DNA of 9,445 nucleotides from Halanaerobiales bacterium (GTDB lineage: Bacteria > Bacillota > Halanaerobiia > Halanaerobiales > JADQBU01): contig JADQBU010000219.1 in assembly GCA_016278435.1 (NCBI GenBank), positions 1-9,445 of the forward strand, given 5' to 3'. Shown piece after piece: positions 1 to 6,256 of the stretch. The translations under genes were made by a program, and so were the position numbers. The notes beneath the pieces are model-generated. The model searched no databases, was not told where the DNA came from, and saw only the letters and a program-made list of their open reading frames with translations. How positions within the stretch are numbered: the first letter of the stretch is position 1; the number at the start of each line of letters is the position of its first letter.

Positions 1-1
1 G

Positions 2-568
2 CCGATCAAAAATATGGATAATTCTTATATTGATGGAGAAGGACAACCGGAGAAAGATGTGCCTGGTAACCTTCTGGTAAATGCAATAAAGGCGGGAGTG
101 GAAGCAGCTTCAAATTCAGGTTCTTTATTTAAAAGTCTCTGGGAAAACTTAAAAGGTGGAGTAAAGATGACTTTTATTCTTACTCCTACAATTGCTTCAG
201 TTGCTTTACTGGCTTTTATTCTGGTGAAGATGACTCCTGTTTTTGATATCCTGGGATACATTCTGGTTCCCCTTACTTATCTATTATCTCTGGTCGGATT
301 ACCAGAACCAGTAATGGTAGCCAAGGCATGTACCATGGTACTTGCTGAAATGTTTGTACCCAACATCGTAGTTGCAGCATTACCTGTTGCTGCAAAGTAT
401 GTAGTAGCTGTTGTCTCTGTTTCAGCAATCTTATTTTTTGGTGGTTCCATACCCTGTGTTCTGGCAGCAGATACAAAATTAAAAGTCTGGGAGATTGTGG
501 TCATCTGGTTTGAGAGGGTAGTTTTATCGATTTTAATTGCCGGGATTGTGGCTGTAATAGTCTTTTAG
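2..568 (+). CDS. YjiH-family nucleoside-recognition (gate) membrane protein, 3' part
   Basis: This is the C-terminal part of an integral membrane protein resembling the YjiH group, which carries the nucleoside recognition/gate domain. The reading frame is open to the window's left edge (codons from base 2). The ATG at 14 has no ribosome binding site visible in the window, so I treat the gene as cut by the edge rather than starting there. Visible parts are a polar stretch (about 14-160) and then four hydrophobic segments (about 167-247, 248-300, 392-454 and 515-565). The middle holds the family-like string GLPEPVMVAKA followed by AEMFVPNIV, and near the end comes KVWEIVVIWF. These resemble YjiH proteins as I remember them. 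The transported or sensed substrate is unknown for the family. No terminator follows, so read-through into the symporter gene 145 bases downstream is possible. The family call is fairly sure; the function is not. Confidence 0.72.
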   Translation, partial: PIKNMDNSYIDGEGQPEKDVPGNLLVNAIKAGVEAASNSGSLFKSLWENLKGGVKMTFILTPTIASVALLAFILVKMTPVFDILGYILVPLTYLLSLVGLPEPVMVAKACTMVLAEMFVPNIVVAALPVAAKYVVAVVSVSAILFFGGSIPCVLAADTKLKVWEIVVIWFERVVLSILIAGIVAVIVF

Positions 569-626
569 GAAAAATCTAATATAGTATAACAAATATTAAG
601 TTTGCTGTAATAGTCTATTGTGTGGG

Positions 627-640
627 AAAAAGGAGGTGAG
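627..640 (+). other. Orphan Shine-Dalgarno sequence without a start codon
   Basis: AAAAAGGAGGTGAG contains AAGGAGGTGA, a full ten-base complement of the 16S rRNA 3' end. At normal spacing there is no ATG, GTG or TTG: the bases that follow read CTG ATA TTT TAA or ATT TTA AAT ACC TAG. The symporter has its own site 70 bases further on. It could be the remnant of a lost gene start, a standby ribosome site or chance. Confidence 0.5.
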
Positions 641-713
641 CTGATATTTTAAATACCTAGATAATGATAAATTGGAAATAATTCAAAGACAAAGAAAATC
701 AAAGGAGGATAAT

Positions 714-2084
714 ATGGAACAACTTAAGAAATCAATTAAATATCTTTATGGTTTACCGTCGTTTGGATTTCAGCTTTTTGTAAATATGGAGATTTTTTAT
801 TTTTCGGCTTTTATGACAGACTATGCTAAGATTCCAGCTGCTATAGCTGGAACAGTTTTGATGATCACAAGTATATTTGATATGGTCTGGGTTCCTACCG
901 CCGGGGTCATTCTGGAAAAGAGTAATCTGAAGTGGGGTAGATATCGTTCCTGGTTACTTATAGGTCCACCCCTGGCAGCATTATTCTTTATTTTTCAGTT
1001 TTCCAATATAGGTACTCCTATGGTTAACGCGGCTATAATTTCTGTAGGTTTTATCGTCAGTCATTTAATCTGGAATATCTTCTATGCCGGTCATTTAGCA
1101 ATGAACTCATCGATGACAAAGGTTAATGAAGAAAGAATTTCTCTGGCTTCAAATAGAGGAATGTTTAATGCTCTGGGCGCACTTCTTTTTTCTGCGATAG
1201 GTTTACCCATCATCATGTATCTTGGTAAACAGACGAATCCGGCCATGGGGTATACCCTGATGGTCGTAATAACCGGCATTGTCATGATTGCCTGTTATTA
1301 TACATTGTTCTTCATGACTAAAAATTATGCTTTTCATCCAGATGAAGATCAAGAGGCAAAAGAGAGAAACAAGATGTCTATCGGGGAGATGCTCAAACAG
1401 ATTATTGTGAACCCTCCACTTATTGGACTTATGCTGGGTGAAGTTGGTAGATATCTGGGCAGATTTATTATCTTCGGACTTGCATTTTATTACTTTAAAT
1501 ATGTTGTAAATAATATTGTTGTACTGAGTATATTCTTTACTGGCTTAAATGTAGTTTCTTTCTCAGGAGCTGCCATTTCCAACTTCCTGGGTAAAAAAAT
1601 AGGTACAAGAAGGACCTACATCTTATCCATGGTTATATTTATAGTAGGTCTGCTGGCTGTATGGGCTTTACCCATGAATTATATTTCTTTTATGGTTATC
1701 ATGTTCCTGGCCTATTTAGGTTATGGAATACCTGATGCGATGGGTGTTGCTATGTATTCTGCAACTGTTGATTATGGTGAATGGAAAACTGGAAAAAATG
1801 CGAGAGGTTTTATCATGTCTTTAATCAGTTTTCCTATTAAAACTGCGGTACTGTTAAGAGGGGTAATCATAACTGCAGTGCTTGTATCGGCAGACTATGT
1901 AGCAAACATGGAAGCTACACCAGAACTAATAAGTGCTATTAAAGCTGGTATAGCTTTAGTTCCTGGTTTGTTTTTAACAGCCAGTCTGATTATTATTGCC
2001 TGGTTGTATAGAATCACTCCGGAAAAGCTCGATAAAATGCAGGCAGAGATTGCTGCTAGAAAATCAAAAGCTGATGATGAATAA
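714..2084 (+). CDS. GPH-family (MelB-like) MFS sugar/cation symporter
   Basis: A 456-residue, 12-helix transporter of the glycoside-pentoside-hexuronide:cation symporter family, expected in the cytoplasmic membrane importing a sugar or glycoside. I start it at the ATG at 714, which sits 5 bases after AAAGGAGG (701-708). A TTG at 672 in the same frame would add 14 polar residues with no ribosome site. Family signatures are the helix 2-3 loop with WGRYRSWLLIG (about residues 74-84), a central cytoplasmic loop rich in charge (about 203-225), the VDYGEWKTGK block (352-361) and a charged C-terminal tail. In helix 2 the sequence is FDMVWVPTAG where MelB has a D-x3-D pair: D56 is kept, but the second Asp is Val60 and the MelB Arg three residues before the first Asp is Ser53. 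Cation coupling may therefore differ. The length is normal for the family. The gene ends in an intrinsic terminator, so it is transcriptionally separate from the regulator downstream. The substrate cannot be read from the sequence. Confidence 0.9.
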   Translation: MEQLKKSIKYLYGLPSFGFQLFVNMEIFYFSAFMTDYAKIPAAIAGTVLMITSIFDMVWVPTAGVILEKSNLKWGRYRSWLLIGPPLAALFFIFQFSNIGTPMVNAAIISVGFIVSHLIWNIFYAGHLAMNSSMTKVNEERISLASNRGMFNALGALLFSAIGLPIIMYLGKQTNPAMGYTLMVVITGIVMIACYYTLFFMTKNYAFHPDEDQEAKERNKMSIGEMLKQIIVNPPLIGLMLGEVGRYLGRFIIFGLAFYYFKYVVNNIVVLSIFFTGLNVVSFSGAAISNFLGKKIGTRRTYILSMVIFIVGLLAVWALPMNYISFMVIMFLAYLGYGIPDAMGVAMYSATVDYGEWKTGKNARGFIMSLISFPIKTAVLLRGVIITAVLVSADYVANMEATPELISAIKAGIALVPGLFLTASLIIIAWLYRITPEKLDKMQAEIAARKSKADDE

Positions 2085-2110
2085 TATATTTTAATAAAAT
2101 AAGATTAAAT

Positions 2111-2155
2111 AAAAGGTCTTAAACCATAATTTTTAGGGATTAAGGCCTTTTTTTT
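2111..2155 (+). terminator. Intrinsic terminator after the symporter gene
   Basis: The left arm AAAAGGTCTTAA (2111-2122) pairs with TTAAGGCCTTTT (2140-2151) through 12 base pairs with one T-G wobble. The loop is 17 bases and a run of T follows to 2155 (eight T in all). It lies 27 bases after the symporter stop codon and closes that transcription unit before the regulator's promoter. Confidence 0.9.
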
Positions 2156-2163
2156 AATGTATG

Positions 2164-2177
2164 GTCAATTATTTGAC
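2164..2177. promoter_or_regulatory. Palindrome at the -35 box of the tetR-type gene (candidate operator)
   Basis: GTCAA-TTAT-TTGAC is a perfect inverted repeat with 5-base arms. Its right arm is the first five bases of the -35 box TTGACA. A third copy of the arm, GTCAA, occurs at 2194-2198 and forms a second, wider inverted repeat with the TTGAC at 2173. Binding by the regulator here would block its own promoter, which is common for TetR proteins. This is inference from position and symmetry. Confidence 0.4.
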
Positions 2178-2201
2178 AAAACGGTTTCCATCAGTCAAAA
2201 T
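2173..2201 (+). promoter_or_regulatory. Probable promoter of the TetR-type regulator gene
   Basis: A perfect -35 TTGACA (2173-2178) is followed 17 bases later by CAAAAT (2196-2201), a weak -10 with four of six consensus bases. Transcription would begin near 2208, about 34 bases ahead of the gene. The preceding terminator makes a local promoter necessary. The weak -10 suggests modest expression. Confidence 0.55.
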
Positions 2202-2241
2202 ATATCTTGAGAGGTAAAATTTTATTGAGGAGGAAACCAAA

Positions 2242-2811
2242 ATGAATAGTAAGGAGTTGCAGACCAGTGATACCAAACAGAAGATTTATGATGCTGCACT
2301 CAGGATATTGAGTAAAAAAGGGTTTAAAAATATGTCAATCAGGGAAATATGTGAGGCAGCCGATGTTTCAATTGGCACATTTTATTATTATTTTGAATCA
2401 AAAAATAATATTTTATATAAATTTTATGAAAAGGGAGATACTTATTTCAAAAAAGAGATAAAACCAATTCTTAATTCTGATGATGCCCTGGAGAATGTGA
2501 GGACGTATCTTCTATCTTATATAAAATTAGTAGAAACAGATGGTGCGGATATGGTTGAACATCTTTATATTCCAGATAATAAAATTTTAAAGGTGAACCG
2601 GGCCATGCAGGAAATATTAAAAGATATAATTGAAGACGGACAGAGCAAGAAGCAAATTTCAAAAAAGATGTCAGCTGAAGATACTGTAAAATTTATTTTT
2701 GTTATAATGAGAGGGATTGTGTTTGACTGGTGTTTATATGACGGTAGCTACGACATAGAAAGTTATTCGAGCAAATTTATTGATTACATAACCAGATACT
2801 TATCCGAATAA
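2242..2811 (+). CDS. TetR/AcrR-family transcriptional regulator
   Basis: A 189-residue one-component repressor-like protein, normal in length for TetR regulators. The N-terminal DNA-binding domain spans about residues 11-58: KIYDAALRILSKKG forms the first helix and MSIREICEAADVSIGTFYYY the helix-turn-helix with its recognition helix, ending in YFESKNNIL. The rest (about 65-189) is the variable ligand-binding and dimerisation part, which I cannot assign to a subgroup. It contains several aromatic residues (F161, W163, Y166, Y170) that could line a pocket. The ATG at 2242 follows GAGGAGG (2227-2233) by 8 bases. The gene has its own promoter with a palindrome and sits upstream of a strong promoter for the dehydrogenase/AOR set, also with an inverted repeat. 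Control of itself and of that set is a reasonable inference. The ligand may be the aldehyde, alcohol or acyl compound handled there, but nothing in the sequence shows it. Confidence 0.88.
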   Translation: MNSKELQTSDTKQKIYDAALRILSKKGFKNMSIREICEAADVSIGTFYYYFESKNNILYKFYEKGDTYFKKEIKPILNSDDALENVRTYLLSYIKLVETDGADMVEHLYIPDNKILKVNRAMQEILKDIIEDGQSKKQISKKMSAEDTVKFIFVIMRGIVFDWCLYDGSYDIESYSSKFIDYITRYLSE

Positions 2812-2889
2812 TAATTTAATTAAAAGATTAAACTTAATACCCTTAAAGTAACATGCAAAAAAATGATGGGAAATTATATCAGAATATTA

Positions 2890-2919
2890 TTGACATTTTT
2901 ATACTCTTTATGGTATAAT
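2890..2919 (+). promoter_or_regulatory. Near-consensus extended -10 promoter of the dehydrogenase/AOR gene set
   Basis: It has TTGACA (2890-2895), an 18-base spacer, and TATAAT (2914-2919) preceded by TGG, which gives an extended -10. Both hexamers are perfect matches to the housekeeping sigma consensus, so this is probably the strongest promoter in the window and would need a repressor to be shut off. Transcription would start near 2926, giving a leader of about 127 bases. Confidence 0.8.
2899..2918. promoter_or_regulatory. Inverted repeat inside the strong promoter (candidate repressor operator)
   Basis: TTATAC (2899-2904) and GTATAA (2913-2918) form a perfect 6-base inverted repeat around 8 bases, together covering the spacer and most of the -10 box. 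A 20-bp symmetric site between the promoter boxes fits a TetR dimer operator, and the adjacent TetR gene is the obvious candidate. Part of the symmetry is built from the TATAAT box, and the site does not resemble the palindrome at the regulator's own promoter, so confidence is limited. Confidence 0.4.
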
Positions 2920-2925
2920 TATTTT

Positions 2926-3052
2926 ACTAACTGAACACGTTCGACTAGAGGCAACATTTCAATTATTATGATAAGAGTATTTATTATAACTCTTCTTCAG
3001 TATTTTTAGAAAATTTGCAAAAGAGGGCAAATAACTACTGTGGGGTGAAAAG
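2926..3052 (+). promoter_or_regulatory. Predicted long 5' leader with alternative pairings
   Basis: About 127 bases lie between the predicted start of transcription and the dehydrogenase ATG, and I find no open reading frame of note in them. Two nested pairings can be drawn. The first has CTGAA (2931-2935) with TTCAG (2996-3000), enclosing the hairpin AAGAGT/ACTCTT (2973-2978 with 2989-2994). The second has CAGTA (2998-3002) with TACTG (3036-3040), enclosing the hairpin ATTTGC/GCAAAT (3013-3018 with 3027-3032). They share bases 2998-3000, so the outer stems exclude each other, and the second ends just before the ribosome site. It matches no riboswitch class I recognise. The stems are short, and chance is possible in such AT-rich sequence. 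Confidence 0.3.
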
Positions 3053-4213
3053 ATGATTTTTGATATTGAACCTAATTCGGAAATCCTTTTTGGTGAAGGG
3101 GCATCTCTACGTACAGGGAAGAGAGTTCAGGAACTGGGCTGTAAAAAGGTGCTCTGTATAACTGATGTTGGTATTAAAAAGGTAGGTATACTGGATAAGA
3201 TCGTTGAAAACCTGGAGAATGCTGGTCTGAAAGTTGTTAAATTTACCGGTGTATTACCGGATCCACCAGATTACAGGATCGAAGAATGTGCTGAAATAGC
3301 CAGAGAAGAGGAAGTTGATGGGGTTATCGGACTTGGTGGAGGAAGTTCTATGGATACGGCAAAATGTGTTAATATTCTTTTGTCTAATCCCTCACCTATT
3401 ACGCAGTATTTTGGGCCCGGAGAAGGACTGAAAAAAGAAACTCCCTTGATTTTAATTCCAACAACTGCGGGAACCGGTAGTGAAGTATCTATCGTTGCTG
3501 TGGTAACTAATACTGAAAATCACCGCAAAGGTGGCTGTATAGGTCCCCAGTGGATGGCAGACCTGGCGATTGTAGATCCAGAGTTGACACTGGGATTGCC
3601 GCCCGGGATTACTGCCTTTACTGGAATGGATGCCTTTTCCCATGCGGCGGAAGCGATTACCTCCGGTCAGGCTAATCCCATGGGTGAATTACAGGCCAAA
3701 GAAGCTATATCTTTGATTACTAAAAGTTTACCGGTTGCTGTAGAAGATGGTTCTAATTTAGAGGCGAGAAAAGATCTGAGTCTGGCAGCTACACTGGCCG
3801 GTATAGCCGGAATCAAGGATTCGATGGTTCATTTTGGTCATTCTCTGGCCCATACTATCGGCAGCTTATATCATGATATACCTCACGGTATAGCCTGTGC
3901 CCTGGTGATACCGGAGGTAATAAGAAATGATGCCAAAGCTGTTCCAGAAAAGGTAAAAGTTATCGGTAAGGCTATGGGACTCAAGTTTGATGATGATTTG
4001 TCTCCGGAAGAAATTGGAGACAGGGTTGGAGATACGATTAAAGCCCTGAATAAAAGAGTAGGTATCCCGACTGCCCGGGAAGCTGGTATTAAGAAGTCAG
4101 ACCTGGGTAAAATTGCGGAGATTGCTTATCAGGATGAAACAGCTATATTTGCTCCTTTGAAATTGAGTTATAGTGACGCTTTAGAAATTATGGAAAGAAT
4201 ATATGAAGGTTAG
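3053..4213 (+). CDS. Iron-containing (type III) alcohol dehydrogenase
   Basis: A 386-residue cytoplasmic NAD(P)-dependent dehydrogenase that would interconvert an alcohol and an aldehyde. The N-terminal Rossmann-like half carries GGGSSMD (95-101), the cofactor pyrophosphate loop, and PTTAGTGSEVS (136-146). The all-helical C-terminal half holds the expected metal ligands: D193 and H197 in GMDAFSH, H263 in FGHSLAH, and H278 in DIPHG, with H267 as the usual second histidine of the FGHSLAH segment. The gap from the third to the fourth ligand is 15 residues, against 14 in E. coli FucO as I recall, because of one extra residue in YHDIPHG. All ligands are present, so activity is expected. The ATG follows GGGGTGA by about 5 bases. 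The gene is first behind the strong promoter, and the AOR gene starts 46 bases after its stop. Together the two enzymes can link an alcohol, an aldehyde and an acid. The true substrate and cofactor preference (NAD or NADP) are open. Confidence 0.93.
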   Translation: MIFDIEPNSEILFGEGASLRTGKRVQELGCKKVLCITDVGIKKVGILDKIVENLENAGLKVVKFTGVLPDPPDYRIEECAEIAREEEVDGVIGLGGGSSMDTAKCVNILLSNPSPITQYFGPGEGLKKETPLILIPTTAGTGSEVSIVAVVTNTENHRKGGCIGPQWMADLAIVDPELTLGLPPGITAFTGMDAFSHAAEAITSGQANPMGELQAKEAISLITKSLPVAVEDGSNLEARKDLSLAATLAGIAGIKDSMVHFGHSLAHTIGSLYHDIPHGIACALVIPEVIRNDAKAVPEKVKVIGKAMGLKFDDDLSPEEIGDRVGDTIKALNKRVGIPTAREAGIKKSDLGKIAEIAYQDETAIFAPLKLSYSDALEIMERIYEG

Positions 4214-4259
4214 TAATGCTCCATACCTGATTATTTAGTACTTTTGAGGAGTGATTTAA

Positions 4260-5963
4260 TTGTTAAAAGTTTTTAGAATAGATACTAAGACCGGTGGTAT
4301 AAAATTTAATGAAGTCAAAGATAATGAAGTGAATTTTGGCGGTCGGGGATTGATTGCCAGTATCATGAATGAAGAAGTAAATCCGAAATGTGATCCGCTT
4401 GGTTATGAGAACAAGTTAATTATCTGTACCGGGATGATGGCCGGCACCAATGTTCCCACAGCTCACCGCCTTTCTATCGGGGGTAAAAGTCCACTGACAG
4501 GTGGAATAAAGGAGGCCAATGTGGGAGGTTCAGCTGGGGGTTATTTAGCTGACCACGGGATCAAAATGCTGATTTTTGAGGATATGCCAGAACATGACAG
4601 CTGGAATATATTACATATTGATAGAGAGGGAAAAGTCGAACTTATAGATGCCACACAATATCAGGGCTTAAATAATTATAAGCTTGTAGAGGAGTTAAAA
4701 GCTAGATATGGCAGTAAAATCGCTGTGATTTCCATTGGAGTAGCTGGAGAAAGGGGATACAGGAATTCAACTTTACAGGTAACTGAGGTTGTAGACGGCA
4801 AACCGGCCCGGGCTGCAGCCAGGGGTGGAATGGGTTCTGTTCTCGGTTCAAAAAAGGTGAAAGCGGTTGTAATAGAAGAGCCAGATGTTAAATATAAATT
4901 GAGTTATGATGATAAAGATAAATATGATGAGGCCCGTAAAAAGTTAATTAATTATATGCAGGAAAGTGATGAGACCAGAACTTTAAATACTCTGGGCACC
5001 ATGTTTAATGTTGGTCTCAATGCTCCCCAGGGAGTATTGCCTGTCAGAAACTTTAGTGGTGAATACTTTAAAGATTGGAACAAAATCGATGGTGGTGCTT
5101 TACTGGAGAAATTAAAAGAAAATGGCGGTAAAAGTGGGGTGCCCTGCCAGAAGGGTTGTATTATCAGCTGTTCCAATATTTACAATGATAGTGATGGCAA
5201 TTATTTAACTTCTGCCCTGGAGTATGAGACCGTTGCTATGTGTGGTTCCAACTGTGATATTGCTAATCTCGATTTTCTGGCCAGAGTAGATAGGTTATGT
5301 GATGACTTCGGTATTGATACCATTGAGACAGGAGCCTCTATTGCTGTCTGTATGGAGGCCGGCAAGATAGAATGGGGTGATGCTGAAGCAGCCCTGGGCT
5401 TGATTGAAGAAATGATAGAAGGTACCGGGTTTGGAAAACTGCTGGGTCAGGGTACAGAAGTTGTGGGTAAAGAACTGGGAGTAGACCGGGTCCCTGTGGT
5501 TAAAGGGCAGTCTCTATCCAGCTTTGAGCCCAGAAATAGCAAGGGGATGGGGGTTACTTTTTCCACTACTCCCATGGGTGCAGACCATACTGCCGGTATA
5601 ACTGCAGTTGTACCCGGGATTGATGGTACAAGTAAGGTCGGTCAGGTAGCCCTGTCATCACAGCTTCAAGCAGCCAGTGCTGCAGCTGATAATCTGATGT
5701 GCCTCTTTGGCTGGTTTACCCTTTTAGGTTCCGACTTTATTGCTGCGGTTCTGGAGAGTATTTATGGTGGTGAATGGGATATGAACCGGGTAATTGGTAT
5801 CGGTGTTGAGACGATAATAATGGAAAAAGAATTTAATAAAAAGGCCGGATTTAAGGAAGAAGATGAACGTTTACCTGATTTCTTTTATAATGAAAAATCT
5901 CCTTTTACCGGTACTGTTTTTGATTTTAGCCAGAAAGAGCTATCCAAAACCCACGACTTTTAA
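4260..5963 (+). CDS. Tungsten/molybdenum aldehyde:ferredoxin oxidoreductase (AOR family)
   Basis: A 567-residue cytoplasmic enzyme expected to oxidise an aldehyde to the carboxylate and reduce ferredoxin, using a bis-pterin tungsten (or molybdenum) cofactor and a [4Fe-4S] cluster. The N-terminal domain has GGRGL (27-31) and the pterin-binding block ARGGMGSVLGSKKVKAVV (187-204). Cluster cysteines are C296, C300 and C304, with C481 in DNLMC as the likely fourth. EYE (321-323) and H443 in GADHT resemble the acidic residue and histidine near the metal in the Pyrococcus enzyme. The cysteine spacing is C-x3-C-x3-C, not the C-x2-C-x3-C of the Pyrococcus protein. It starts with TTG at 4260, about 5 bases after GAGGAGTGA. 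No ATG in frame fits better, and an in-frame stop lies just upstream. It is slightly shorter than the roughly 600 residues usual for the family. It sits between the alcohol dehydrogenase and a ThiS/MoaD gene, a common arrangement for AOR genes. The substrate is unknown. Confidence 0.94.
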   Translation: MLKVFRIDTKTGGIKFNEVKDNEVNFGGRGLIASIMNEEVNPKCDPLGYENKLIICTGMMAGTNVPTAHRLSIGGKSPLTGGIKEANVGGSAGGYLADHGIKMLIFEDMPEHDSWNILHIDREGKVELIDATQYQGLNNYKLVEELKARYGSKIAVISIGVAGERGYRNSTLQVTEVVDGKPARAAARGGMGSVLGSKKVKAVVIEEPDVKYKLSYDDKDKYDEARKKLINYMQESDETRTLNTLGTMFNVGLNAPQGVLPVRNFSGEYFKDWNKIDGGALLEKLKENGGKSGVPCQKGCIISCSNIYNDSDGNYLTSALEYETVAMCGSNCDIANLDFLARVDRLCDDFGIDTIETGASIAVCMEAGKIEWGDAEAALGLIEEMIEGTGFGKLLGQGTEVVGKELGVDRVPVVKGQSLSSFEPRNSKGMGVTFSTTPMGADHTAGITAVVPGIDGTSKVGQVALSSQLQAASAAADNLMCLFGWFTLLGSDFIAAVLESIYGGEWDMNRVIGIGVETIIMEKEFNKKAGFKEEDERLPDFFYNEKSPFTGTVFDFSQKELSKTHDF

Positions 5964-6014
5964 GCGGTCACGAAGTTAATATTTACATGGTCAAGATTTA
6001 GAAGGGGAAGCAGA

Positions 6015-6233
6015 ATGATTACAGTTAATGATAAAAAATATGACCTGGAAGAAGGACTGACAGTAAGTGAATTACTGGAAAAGCTGAGGAAATCAGATAG
6101 ATTTCAGCAGAGGATTAAAAATGCTACTATTGTTGTCATCAACAAAGAAGTTATACCTGCCGGGAAATACGATACAAGAGTAATCAATAAAGATGACAAT
6201 ATCTATGTTTTAACAGGTATGGCCGGGGGATGA
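6015..6233 (+). CDS. ThiS/MoaD-family sulfur carrier protein
   Basis: A 72-residue ubiquitin-fold protein that ends in Met-Ala-Gly-Gly. The C-terminal Gly-Gly is the mark of sulfur carriers that are adenylated and thiocarboxylated. The N-terminal MITVNDKKYDL gives the first two strands, TVSELLEKL the helix, and TIVVINKEVIPAGKYDTRVINKDDNIYVLTGMAGG resembles the ThiS/MoaD C-terminal part (VNxxxV...DxI.....GG). A ThiS role in thiamine synthesis is possible. But it sits 51 bases after the AOR gene with no thiamine genes in view, so a MoaD-like role in making the dithiolene of the AOR's pterin cofactor is more likely (inference). The partner adenylyltransferase and MoaE-like subunits are not in the window. 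The ATG follows AAGGGG by about 7 bases. The next gene starts 23 bases after its stop, so they are almost certainly cotranscribed. Confidence 0.88.
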   Translation: MITVNDKKYDLEEGLTVSELLEKLRKSDRFQQRIKNATIVVINKEVIPAGKYDTRVINKDDNIYVLTGMAGG

Positions 6234-6256
6234 AAGTAACAGGAGGTTATAAATAA

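Noticed and set aside
562..590. Promoter for the symporter gene with TATAAC at 585-590
   Set aside because: There is no credible -35 box at 16-18 bases upstream; only TTTTAG or similar is present.
664..681. Five-codon leader peptide starting at ATG 664
   Set aside because: It has no ribosome site at usable distance (the orphan one is 27 bases off) and such tiny frames are common by chance.
1091..1285. Minus-strand open frames inside the symporter and other genes
   Set aside because: They lie opposite well-supported genes, have no ribosome sites and resemble no family; they are shadows.
2177..2191. Catabolite-response (cre-like) element around AAAACGGTTTCC in the regulator promoter
   Set aside because: The central AAnCGnT core fits, but the flanking TG and CA bases of the consensus are not there, so I do not list it as a site.
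2813..2832. Terminator after the TetR gene from TTTAAT/ATTAAA
   Set aside because: The stem is only 6 AT pairs with no T-run, too weak to terminate. Transcription may run into the downstream promoter region.
2926..3052. Known molybdenum/tungsten cofactor (Moco/Tuco) riboswitch in the AOR-set leader
   Set aside because: The leader is AT-rich and lacks the long GC-rich conserved blocks I associate with that motif. Only a covariance-model search could rule it in.
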